Origin: Dipteronia dyeriana
Lineage: Eukaryota; Streptophyta; Magnoliopsida; Sapindales; Sapindaceae
NCBI GenBank assembly: GCA_032871835.1
Contig: CM065297.1
Location: 19,260,098 to 19,324,097, forward strand
Direction of reading: 5' to 3'
Length of the DNA stretch: 64,000 nucleotides
Shown: piece by piece, positions 54,434 to 64,000 of the stretch
Position numbering within the stretch: position 1 is the first letter of the stretch
Layout of the letters: each line of letters starts with the position of its first letter
The notes under the pieces: model-generated
Database searches by the model: none
Told to the model about the DNA's origin: nothing
Seen by the model: the letters and a program-made list of their open reading frames with translations, nothing else
Made by a program: the position numbers and the translations under genes

Positions 54434-55303
54434 AATACCACATCTCCAATCGAATTTCCTCTAAATGGGCCTTATTTTAGCTCTTCAAGATCAGTTACTT
54501 CATATTCTTTTTGATCCTCTACCTCCTTTCCATCGCCGTCGTCATCTACACCATCGTCTCCATCTACACCGCCAAACAAGTCTCCTTCAAAGATGGATCT
54601 GAATCACTTCGCTCCAGATTAACTCATTCTCTGATACATGAAGCAGCCATATTTGATGATATGTAGCTTCAATTCATCTCTTCATCGTAATTGGAGAAAT
54701 TTTTTTAGTTGTTTTTTTTTTCTTCTTCTGAAAATGATGAATAAAGAGGTTTGATGATAATTATGGGATTGTGGTCTATGGAATGAGCTGGAGAAAAGAA
54801 AAAAATATATGGTGTTTAAGAAGAAGAAGAAATATGTTGTGGGTTGTGGAAGTTGAAGATGATTTTTTTTCCTTTGTTTAATTAGTTTTTGTTCTTTGAT
54901 GAAGATTGAAGATGGTTTAGCACTTTTGAAAAGATTAATATGTAACATTGGATCTTTTATTTTTGGTGGAGACGATGATGTTTACTTATTTTCCTTTGAT
55001 TGGATCTACATCAATTTTCTTAAAAAAGAAAATATATATATTTTTTTAATTTATGCTTTTATTTTTTAAATATTTTTTTATTTATAGTTTTTTTATAAAT
55101 ATATTTTCCCTTTTTTTATTTTTTTTTTCTAGGGTTATAAAAGTAAGTCAGAGGTATTTTTAGATTTTTACATGGTCTGATAAGATCGAAGGTTAAGTCT
55201 GATGGCCGTTGACTGACGACTGGAGAGGTGTATGTCAATTAACAATAAAGTTGTTTCCGTATATAATAGAGCTAACCTTAGGGGAGGTTGGTGTAATTAG
55301 TTC

Positions 55304-55545
55304 TAAAAAAAATATACTGATTTAATAATTTTTTTATTAATAACATAAACATCACGTGGAAGAAATTAGCTCTTATATAGCTTTGCGTTTGTAAATAATG
55401 GACCGCAAAGTAGGGTAGCTTTAATGTCGGACCATCAAATGTGACATGGACATTTTACCAAGCCAATTCTAACCTATAGTGAAGTCAACGTTTGCTTTTT
55501 TTTTTCTTTTTACAAAGACGGGGGTAACAATTATCACAACGTTAT
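55304..55545. other. Spacer
   Basis: AT-rich, no gene recognised; begins with the right nine-base flank of the Pack-MULE-like element. Confidence 0.4.
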
Positions 55546-56653
55546 GGGACCGTTTGGTATAAAACCGTTTTGTATAAAAATAATAGAAAAGTTAAACACG
55601 GTAATATGATTCATGAGAAATCTATATATATGTGTTTGGTTGTGTATGAGAATATTACATCGGATTCCTAGAAATATCAAGTATTAGTGTTTAGTGGTAC
55701 ATGAGAATTTTTATTTATTTATTAAAAACTAAAAAATTAAAAAATAATTTCAAAGTCCATTTTATACAATTTGGAACAATTCCTAAATTCGTCTTTCTCT
55801 CCGGATCTGGGTGATAGACTGATGTCAAAAAAATTTCTCTCTTACTTCACATCTCTTCATGAAGGGTGATACCACATATGTCAAAAATCCCCACGGTCCC
55901 AAAAGTTTATGACGTCCCCATTTGATCCATTGAATCACCGGTCTTCTCAACTTCAATTACAAAATAAATAGATTTACTAGTCACAGAGAAAATCCAACAA
56001 TATATATTCAGATTTGGAAGACCCGAGCTTTGCCATCTTTTGTCTCTTTCTTTCCATCTCTCTCTTCGTCTTTCTCGTTGGATTTGGGTTTCGTTGGAAA
56101 CCCAGATGCGTTCAACATTTTTGTGGTATGGTATCAGTGGATTGGAATTTGGATATATTAGTTTCGTGGATTCAATATCTAGTCCGTTCCAAATATCCAA
56201 TTGTAGCTTCGATCTGATTATAAATTGTTAATATAAAACAAATCAAAATACAAAAGCAACTTTTATGTCATCTTTTAAAAAATTGATTGATTGATTAGGT
56301 TTGGGTTTTTGAAAAATTGATCGATTGTCATGATTGGGATTTAGGGGTGAATGGAAGAGGAAATGATTTGATCTAGGGTTGGTGTGATTGAAAATTAAAG
56401 AAGAAGAGGTTAAGGATTAGGGATTTTTGGTGTTAAGTTTCAGAAACCGCATGAAAAACGAAGAATAAGAAAATAAAATAATAATATGTTTTCTTAATGA
56501 GGGTGGGTCTCACACCCTCCAAAGGATAATGTGATTCCCACGTGATTCACTTTCTTGGAATCAAAAAACGCAAACCTTGTAATAAACATGGAATAATGGT
56601 AATGCTATCAGATTTTCATTCTCATACAATGATTACCCCATACCAAACGGCCC
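55546..56653. mobile_element. MITE-like or non-autonomous DNA element
   Basis: Left end GGGACCGTTTGGTAT, right end ATACCAAACGGCCC: a 14-15 base near-perfect inverted repeat of the GTTTGGTA type common in plant hAT and PIF/Harbinger non-autonomous elements. 1,108 bases, no transposase. No target duplication could be fixed, so the superfamily is open. Confidence 0.6.
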
Positions 56654-56800
56654 TTGAGAGTAAAAATAAACCACATACAATCCCACATTATATCAACGGT
56701 TTTACAAATGTGTTAATAATTGGTGCTTTCCCTACTGCAAATTCATGTTTTTCACATTTGGAATTGGAAAAGTAAATAAAAGTATATATATATATATATA

Positions 56801-57097
56801 TAGTTTTTCTATTATTAGTTCGAACTGATATAAGATATATCAGTTCTTTGTATGTGCGCCATTGGATTTAAATACTTCGACTTGGATGCATGCACTTGTC
56901 AAAACATCTTTTAAATCCAATGGTCCATATACAAGGAACTGATATAACATATATCAGTTCCTTGCATGTAGGCCATTAGATTTAAATACTTTGACTTGGT
57001 TGCATGCACTTGTCAAATCATCTTTTAAATCCAATGACCCATATGTAAGAAATTCTGACATATTTTATATCAGTTTGAACTGACAATAGAAAGACTA
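56801..57097. mobile_element. MITE with internal tandem duplication
   Basis: Ends TAGTTTTTCTATTATTAGTTC and, read inward from the right, TAGTCTTTCTATTGTCAGTTC. The interior is two tandem units of about 112 bases, each with its own inverted arms (CCATTGGATTTAAA and TTTAAATCCAATGG). It sits within (TA)n. No coding capacity. Confidence 0.7.
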
Positions 57098-57098
57098 T

Positions 57099-57101
<3 letters not shown>

Positions 57102-57160
<59 letters not shown>
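57102..57160. repeat. (AT)n microsatellite
   Basis: Pure AT dinucleotide run next to the MITE. Confidence 0.95.
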
Positions 57161-57164
<4 letters not shown>

Positions 57165-57594
57165 GCTTGGCTTTCCAAATTTATGGAAATGGTGAGAAAT
57201 GTCACATTTTTAAAGCTGCGTTGCACCCAAGTCACTGCTTTAATAAGTTAAGTTTAAAAGTTACTTATTATGGTGAACTACCAAAATTTCCCTTAAATAA
57301 TCATTTTTTAATTCTCTTTGTACTTCCATCTCTACACTTGGAACACTGAACTCAGTAACTCCTTTCCCTCTCAACAATAAACTTGTCTAAAAATTGAAAT
57401 CCTCTACAACATCCTTCTTCAACTTAGAAAAAGTTGTCATTCTTTAGCACAACAAGGTAATATATTTCTGAAATACTTTTTTTTTATCTGCATTTGTGAT
57501 TTTTGTAACATTTTATCCGTTCCTTATGATTTTTTGTCCAAGTGATTTGTAAACATGAAGGTGGTTTTGTGAAGTTTGAATATATGAACTTTGA
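57161..57594. other. Spacer
   Basis: AT-rich sequence with no recognisable gene. Confidence 0.4.
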
Positions 57595-57960
57595 ATATCC
57601 GAGCTTTTCTAACCTTTGTCTGAGTCTTTGTCCGAGCCTTTTAGTAAAGTCTCCAAGCCTTTGTGTAAAGTCTCCGAGCCTTTGTGAAGTTGTGTCTGAC
57701 CCTTTTCCAAAGCCTTTAGGTTTGTCAATGAAACTATGTTTGTGCCTTTTACATAAGTCTCCGAGAGTTTTTATGAAGGTTCCGAGCGTTTTGGTGAAGT
57801 GTCCGTGCCTTTTGGTGAAGTGTCCGAGAATTTGAAAAATGTCTCTGAGCCTTTTTATGTAGCATCCGAGATTTTTTAAATAGTCTCCGAGCCTTTTAAA
57901 TACCTGACCCATGCCTTAGTAAATGTAATTCGAGCCTTTTGTATAAACCTTTTCGTGAGC
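57595..57960. repeat. Degenerate CCGAGCCTTTTGT repeat field
   Basis: About 15 copies of a roughly 20-base unit such as GTCTCCGAGCCTTTTGTGAA. The minus-strand frame 57484-57912 merely follows the repeat (recurrent RLGDFTKRLG-like peptide) and is not called a gene. In character it recalls the field at 36780-37265. Confidence 0.7.
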
Positions 57961-58043
57961 CTATTGTTAACATCTTATTTAGACATCTGTGAAAATATTA
58001 ATTTTTTTTAATAACGGTTTGTGATTATGAATTTGACAGGAAA

Positions 58044-60767
58044 ATGAATCGAGTGAGAATAGTAATATCTTACAACGGTCGATGAGATCAGTTACCCGAC
58101 AGAAGTCAGAGGTTTGTTGGATCCGATAACCAAGGAATGTATGTGTCAAAGAATATGACTTACGAAGTATTGGTGGCAATCGTGCATACCATTGTGAAGT
58201 ATGATGTAAAGAAATATAGTGTTGATCTACATTCAATATCAATCGTTCCTGGCTCTACATGTCACACGTTTATAAAAAATGACGATGATGTTCAGTTTAT
58301 GCTAGGGGAAGATCATGTGATCCATTAAGTATGTGTTAGTCTAATTGAGAAGGTAGTTGAAGATGTGATAAGAAATGACATTCCTACTCTTGAAAACACC
58401 CAATAATTTGGATCTTTTAGAGGAAGCAACTACGACAAAGAAGTGGAACCGAAAGTTGGGAAAACATGTGTGTTATCCCACCGGTAATAGCCGACCATGC
58501 AGACGTAGTTAGACCTCAATTCGGCAATGTGTTTGGTTATCAAATTGAGATGAATGATGTGCAGTACAATGAGCAATATAATGAGATGCACAATGACATG
58601 TATAATGAGCAGAACACCGAACCGAACCTTGGGCCGAACCATGAGGTGGATAATGAGGCTAATATTGATCCAGTAGATAATGGAGATAACACAGATGAAG
58701 AGCAGACATGGAAGGTGTGTACAAGGAGTTAGTTGCACTGCACCAAATATGTATGGGACTTTCGAGGTCAGGCATAATGTAACTGCATATGATTATGATT
58801 ATGCCACAATGTGGGTTATTCCCGGATTAGATTCATACTTGTTTGGTATTGGTAGAAGCACCACGTTGGTAGCAAAAGAACCTACAAGCATAATTTATAA
58901 ATGTCAATTTTTTCTAACTATAAAGGATTTGAAGAGACTAGTTGGCCTTTTAACAATGCAACAAAACTTCGAATGGAAGGTGAAAAGGTCAAATATGACA
59001 ACGTTACATCTGGTTTGTTTGATTTACAACTGTATGTGGAAATTAAGACCAGTGAGGAGAGATGAATGAATGTACTTCCAAGTAAGAAGTTTTATCAACG
59101 AACATAATTTTCCCTTGGAGGAGATTCACCGCCACCATCGACAAGCTAGTGGAGTCATAATTGAAGAAGTCGTTGCACTTAGACTTAAAAAATAAGATGG
59201 TTGTCTCATGCGTCCGAAGGACATAATCACTGATATTAAAACAATGTATGGTATCCAAATCATGAACAGTAAAGCATATCAATCCCTGTATTATGCATTG
59301 TCACTAACCTATGGAACGTGTGAATAAAGCTTCTATCTACTGCCATTTATTGGTTACGTGCTGGAACAACAAAATCCTGGCACAATCACTAACTTATAGT
59401 ACGCAGATGATGGTAAATTTATGTATTTTTTCATGTCGTTAGGTCCCTCACTTAGAAGTTTTTGGAGGTGTATGCGTCCAACTATTGCAGTTTATGGTAC
59501 CCATTTGAAGGAAGATTCAGGGGAACAATGTTTGTTGCAACTGTACAAGATGAAAATGAACAGGTGTATCCAATTGCCTTTGGGTACGGCGACTCAGAAA
59601 ATAACATTTCATGAGAGTGGTTTTTGGATTGCTTGAAGGGAGCCCATGGTCATATATATGATTTGGTTTTCATATCCGATCGATATATAAGTATTGAAGC
59701 AAGGATTTCTAAAGTGTTCCCTTATACAACCCATACCAAATGTTGTTGGCACTTTTCTAAAAATATTAAGAAGCGATTTCACAGAAAGGATGTTACCGCC
59801 ATAATGGAAAAACAACTAGATCGTACACTAAATTGAAATATAATCGGCACTTGGAAGAGTTACGTAACCTGTACTAGAATGCATTCAATTATGTCAATGC
59901 TGCCAGTCCACACAAGTGATCTTACATACATTGTCTCGAAAGAAGGTACATGGTGATGGCAACAAATGTTGTAGAATGCATAAACTCATGCCTAAAATTT
60001 GTAAGGTAATTGCATATTTTAACACTGGCAGAGTTCATTAGGAATATGCTACAAAGGTGGTTTCATAATCGCTATCGAGTTGCACAATCCATGCATCATC
60101 AGTTGACCGACGTTGCACATCTTTTGATCATGAAACGTGTCGAGAAGTACAATTATATGACCGTCAAGTCAGTTGACTAGAACATATTCTCCGTCAAACG
60201 GTCTGGAAAGCAGTGGACCGTTGACTTAGCCTGGAAGACTTACACATGCAACAAATTTTAAATGGACATTTTTGCATGTTCTCATGCACTCGCATTAGTA
60301 AGGTACGTTACAAGTTACAGTTTATGCTTTATATTACCAAAATGTCATTGTTTCCATTGTTGTTGCAGGGAGCAAAACTTGGATTTCACATCTCTGTGTG
60401 TGGATTACTACAAGAGATAAACACTTATTTAGGCATACTCGGTTCCTATTATACCTGTTGGCCATTCTTTTCATGGGTAGTGCCCTCCGACATCACTACG
60501 TGGGTGGTTTTAAATCCAATCTCCAAGAGACAAGTAGGATGCCCGATGGCAGGTCGACATACCTCGCCTTCAGAGAGGATAACCACATAATCGTGTAAAC
60601 GATGTGGACAATCGGGTCATAATAGCAGGATGTGTTCTAACCCGCCATTGATTAATGAAAGCCCGATCAGAGTTGCTCTCGAGGAATACCATTGCAAGTG
60701 TAGCATCTTTCATTCAATTGGACACAACAAACAGACTTGCCTTGACAAGGACTCTACTGTGGAATGA
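58044..60767 (+). pseudogene. Mutator-like (MULE) transposase, decayed
   Basis: Starts MNRVRIVISYNGR after an acceptor-like TTTGACAGG. The N-terminal PB1-like part includes MYVSKNMTYEVLVAIV (58137-58330), then a low-complexity YNE/NE linker (58560-58680). Catalytic region: RPTIAVYGTHLK near 59475 (family VDGTHLKG, so the first catalytic Asp is Tyr), LVFISDRYISIEA with Asp retained (about 59665) and CCWHFSKNIKKRF (about 59740). A SWIM-type zinc finger TCNKF...CSHAL lies at about 60245-60290, with one Cys changed to Tyr. At the C-terminus are two knuckles, CGQSGHNSRMC (60602-60640) and CKCSIFHSIGHNKQTC (about 60695-60740), ending at TGA 60765. Many stops and frameshifts. Element ends were not found. 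Confidence 0.85.
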
Positions 60768-61351
60768 ATGGAGGCGTTGATATTAATGTCAATTTAATGA
60801 TTTGGAATTGTATGACTTGTTCAATAACATATTGTTTAATTAAATGGGTCTGTTGTTATCATTTTTCATATTGTTGAATGTATGAAATGTGTGTTGTACT
60901 TGTAATTGCAAACACTTGAAATTTAAACAAAAATTAATAATTTCATTACAATAACAGTTATGTACATCAACAACTACAATCTTAATGTATGAAATGTGTG
61001 TTGTACTTGTAATTGCAAACACTTGCAATTTAAACAAAAATTAATAATTTCTTTACAATAACAGTTATGTACATCAACAACTACAACCTGAATTGGGGCT
61101 TGGAGTTATAAAAAAACCACAATGGCCATCTTCTCCCTAATGGTGACCATCCTATCTTCTGACCAATTGAAAGCCTGTCTGTTCGCCACACATACTCGAT
61201 CAATCTTAACGTATGGGTACCACAGTTACTCCTGCAATGCACCACATGAACAACTGCTACAATAGAAGGTTAATAGATATCAACTTTAAGTTAATATGAT
61301 GTTCAAACAGTCATACTCTCTAGTCTGTTGTGGCACAAGTGATGTAGACAC
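60768..61351. other. Spacer downstream of the MULE transposase
   Basis: Contains the 107-bp tandem duplication; no gene. Possibly the 3' part of the MULE, but no terminal inverted repeat was found. Confidence 0.4.
60877..61090. repeat. 107-bp tandem duplication
   Basis: AATGTATGAAATGTGTGTTG starts copies at 60877 and 60984, with only a few differences. Confidence 0.92.
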
Positions 61352-62813
61352 TGTTGGGGTTTATACCCTAAAGATGTAATTTGTAAATGGATTTATGAAA
61401 TAAATAAAAGGAAAAGTTCAATTCATTCATGTTATGTTGTTTATTTTATAACTTGTGCATATATTCATGTTATGTAATCTCGAACTGTGTATATGAGTGT
61501 CATATACGGATGGATACAGTAAGAGACGTGCAATCTAAAGAGTCCATAGATAGCAAATAAAGCTGGGTACTTTATTTGTGGTTAATCTATAGCTGCGGTC
61601 CATTCTGTAATGTACGATGATTCTATCCTGAATCATTCATATGAGATATGGGAATGGAGGCACCTTGTATGATGTGATTATATAGGACTGGGCCATGATC
61701 TATATGAGTCTCTCAAAAAGATCCGTTTACCGATGAGATTCATATATATCAACCACTGATGGCTATATGTGGGTGATCTTAATCCTGAGTGTCTTATCGA
61801 TTCCTTCAGGTTAGATTGTGGTTTTTGATATACCATGGGTAAGGTCGGATGCAGTTCCCGATCAATATGCTCCGTATGTTGGGATTAAGGTTTGGCTTGT
61901 GGCTGGGAAGGTTTGTACACAATAGTGGAATCCACTCCTTCTTGTGAGAAGTAGACGGTAGTTCCATTAAGGGTTGATTCGGAGCTTGGACAATATGAGC
62001 GCTCTTCTAGTTCTATAAGGAAATAGGATTTATTGTTCTATAAGGAAATAGGATTTATTGTTCATTATAGAATCAACGGCACTTAAAGGATATATGTAAT
62101 TAGAGGGGTATAACGAACATTATGACCCAACTCTAATTATGAACTACTGTGGAGGATCACACCATATGTAATAGCTATATCGATGGACACCGAGTTGTAT
62201 CGGTCTGTGTAAAAGCGTCTACAGTTGAGAGAGTGCAGCTTCGGGTTTTTAGTGGAATAACACCGGAGTTAATAATCAAGGAATATTAATTAAAGAGTTT
62301 AATTAATGATTCCGAGGATTATTGGAGCTCAAAATACTGTGGGTCCATTAGGTCCCCTTGCTAACCCTATCGATTTAGGTAACAAGGGTCACGGTAAATT
62401 AATTGGATTGTCCAATTAATTGTGTCACAAAAGTGACACATATATATACGGGAATTAATTGAATAATGTGATTATTTAATTAATGAATGTTAATAGTTAA
62501 ATTTATTAAATAATTTGATTATTTAATTATATTGATAATTATGAATTATTAATTAACTATTAATTGGAGGGTGTTAGTTGATATATGGATTTACGTAAAG
62601 ATAAAATAATAGGATTATTTTATTTTATTAAATCATTTATCTAAGTATTTGAATTTAAGTTTAAATTTAAAATACTTATTATCACTTTTAATATATTAGA
62701 TATATTTAAAAAGAATAATTAAAAGATATATATCAATTATAACACAAGAGATTGCATAGAATGTAAATTGGTGTGTGCACATATATAAGTGTTTGTATAG
62801 GATACAAACAATG

Positions 62814-62875
<62 letters not shown>

Positions 62876-63479
62876 CGTACGACCAGTTGTACAACTTGTG
62901 ATAGGCAAAAAAAAAAATTAAAAAAAAATTATAGTGCTTGCTTTGTTCTAGAAAAAAATGTGCGTGAGTTGTGAGATATAAATATATATTAGACATAAAT
63001 TATGATTTTAAGGATTGAACGACATCTGTATATATATGTTTTGCATGAGATGCAATTTATGTGTGCGTGAAATCAATACACCAAATTGAGAAGAAAGAGT
63101 TTCTTCAAGTATTTCTCTACATTTTCCATTCAAGTTTCTGAGACCGTGACGCGTTTACACGCAGTTACCAATCCCTGGAGATTGCGAGGAAGATCGAGTG
63201 GCTCAGACAGGAGCACATCGTAAAGTGAAGGAGCTTCCAAACGTTGGTAAGATTGGTTCAGACAGGAGCATATCGAAAAGTGAAGGAGCCTCCAAACGTT
63301 GGTAAGTTTTTCTTCTTCTGATTTTTGTTGATTACAATTTCCTGTGTTTACATATTGTATATATTAGTTTCGTAAAATAATTACGATCCCAAGTTCACTG
63401 GTCCCAGATACAGATTATGATCTAAATAAAAATTTTAAAACCTAGTTGCGCTGCTTGACCGGTGAACGGGGTTCCAACA
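61352..63479 (+). repeat. 5' LTR of the copia element
   Basis: 2,128 bases, from TGTTGGGGTTTATACCC to GGGGTTCCAACA. Contains a 23-base tandem duplication (CTATAAGGAAATAGG, 62018-62060), (TA)n runs (62815-62872) and a 57-base tandem duplication near 63190-63305. Confidence 0.88.
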
Positions 63480-63481
63480 AT

Positions 63482-63493
63482 TGGTATCAGAGC
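63482..63493 (+). other. Primer-binding site of the copia element
   Basis: TGGTATCAGAGC two bases after the LTR end: the standard plant initiator tRNA-Met primer site. Confidence 0.93.
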
Positions 63494-64000
63494 CAATTTA
63501 TTTTTCGGAACATGAAATTGTTTTCGATGCTCCTGCATGTATGAATGTATAGGCACCATCTTTATGATTGTATGAATGTTTATAATTAAATTGTTTAATT
63601 TAAACATGGTTGATCGTAAATGTTTATAGTATTGTGGATTTAGGGTTTATGGGTTTTATTATTATTATTATTATTATTTTGTTTATTTTGTTTACTGTTA
63701 TTGTGTTGAAAAAAAAATGTAACTTATATTGAAGACCTGGAAAAATCGCGAAGAAGGATTCATGTGATGAATCGGAGTGACCTGAAGAGACTGGAAGATA
63801 TCTGAAGTTACTAAAAGACCAATGAATGCCTTGGGAAATTTTTCGTAATTTTCGATTCCAACTTTTTTTTAAGGTTAAATAATCCACAGTACTCGGTCAA
63901 TTCATGTATGATTTATATTATGTGATGATAAAAGCATTGCCATGCATACTTATATCATTTAGATTAGATGTGCCTACACAAATATATTTGATATGTCATA
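63494..64000 (+). other. Leader of the copia element
   Basis: Contains (TTA)n at 63657-63677. No gag start is recognised before the window ends. Confidence 0.5.

Larger units (their letters stand above)
42546..54666 (+). pseudogene. Captured membrane-protein gene fragment, interrupted by element D
   Basis: The left part runs from ATG 42546 (starting MRLHLPHQHSDFLI) to 42656. The right part resumes after element D at about 54434 and ends at TAG 54664-54666. Skipping the insertion leaves one frame of about 115 codons. The middle is strongly hydrophobic (a segment like FFLILYLFSIFVVVYTIVSI) and is followed by YTAKQVSFKDG. This resembles plant multi-pass membrane proteins with a VVYTVASIYTAKPVSF-type block, known to me only as an uncharacterised family. 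Codons are C-ending and gene-like, unlike the AT-rich surroundings. It is a fragment (the C-terminus is missing) carried by a TIR element. Confidence 0.55.
41648..55303 (+). mobile_element. Pack-MULE-like TIR element, split by element D
   Basis: Long imperfect inverted repeats: GAACTAATTACATCAGCCTT at 41648 against the right end read inward GAACTAATTACACCAACCTC from 55303, with recognisable similarity for about 150-170 bases on each arm. Nine-base flanks TATAAAAAA (41639-41647) and TAAAAAAAA (55304-55312) match at eight of nine positions, the target-duplication length of Mutator-like elements. Without element D it is about 1.9 kb, has no transposase, and carries gene-derived sequence in the middle. 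Confidence 0.72.
61352..64000 (+). mobile_element. Ty1/copia-type retrotransposon, 5' part
   Basis: An LTR with TGTTGG...CCAACA ends is followed by a tRNA-Met-type primer site. That combination is characteristic of Ty1/copia elements. The body continues beyond the window, so lineage and integrity are unknown. The left flank is GACAC. Confidence 0.85.

Noticed and set aside
57484..57912. 142-codon minus-strand frame with KRLGDFTKRLG-like peptide
   Set aside because: Product of a degenerate 20-base repeat; low complexity, no conserved family.
63482..63493. tRNA gene at TGGTATCAGAGC, or at the TGGCGCC site of element D
   Set aside because: Both are short primer-binding sites next to LTR ends; no cloverleaf sequence follows.

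Overview
The window is eukaryotic nuclear DNA, almost certainly from a eudicot plant. It consists mostly of plant LTR retrotransposons (Ty3/gypsy Tat and Athila types and a Ty1/copia LTR), hAT and Mutator-like DNA transposons, MITE-like elements and AT-rich spacer. I found no free-standing intact host gene, tRNA, rRNA or CRISPR array. The species cannot be fixed from the sequence.

Layout. (1) 1-17953: element C, a plus-strand, apparently non-autonomous Tat-type LTR retrotransposon. Its 5' LTR is cut by the window edge, its interior is tandem repeats rather than gag-pol, and its 3' LTR is split by element A. (2) 7844-16763: element A, minus strand, target-site duplication AGTCC, with degraded gag-protease and most of reverse transcriptase-RNase H-integrase deleted. 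(3) 18719-35812: a roughly 4.2 kb hAT transposon with 8-bp duplication ATTTTGGG and a decayed transposase on the minus strand. It is split by (4) element B, 19105-31990, minus strand, duplication AATAT. B has two about 1.1 kb LTRs, gag, protease, RT, dual RNase H, integrase, a 99-bp repeat array and an antisense extra ORF with its own promoter-like signals. (5) 35821-41647: AT-rich spacer with a G-rich tract, a degenerate repeat field, a TIR element that contains (TA)n and a caulimovirid-like fragment, and a MITE. (6) 41648-55303: a Pack-MULE-like TIR element carrying a gene-derived ORF for a membrane protein, split by (7) element D, an Athila-type retrotransposon (42657-54433). (8) 55304-61351: two MITE-like elements and a decayed Mutator (MULE) transposase. 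(9) 61352 to the end: the 5' LTR and tRNA-Met-type primer site of a Ty1/copia element that continues past the window.

The most striking unit is element D. Between pol and the 3' LTR, where Athila-type elements carry an env-like ORF, it has two extra sense-strand ORFs. One is an unrecognised Cys-rich ORF. The other is an intact, intron-free 217-codon LOG-family ORF (cytokinin riboside 5'-monophosphate phosphoribohydrolase family). The element's pol is broken by three stops and two frameshifts, whereas the LOG ORF is open throughout. A consensus splice donor directly after the primer-binding site, and an acceptor in front of each extra ORF such that the ORF's ATG is the first one downstream, suggest spliced subgenomic expression like that of retroviral env. 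The LOG ORF also has a TATA-like box 71 bases upstream.

The nesting gives relative ages: C is older than A, hAT is older than B, and the Pack-MULE is older than D.
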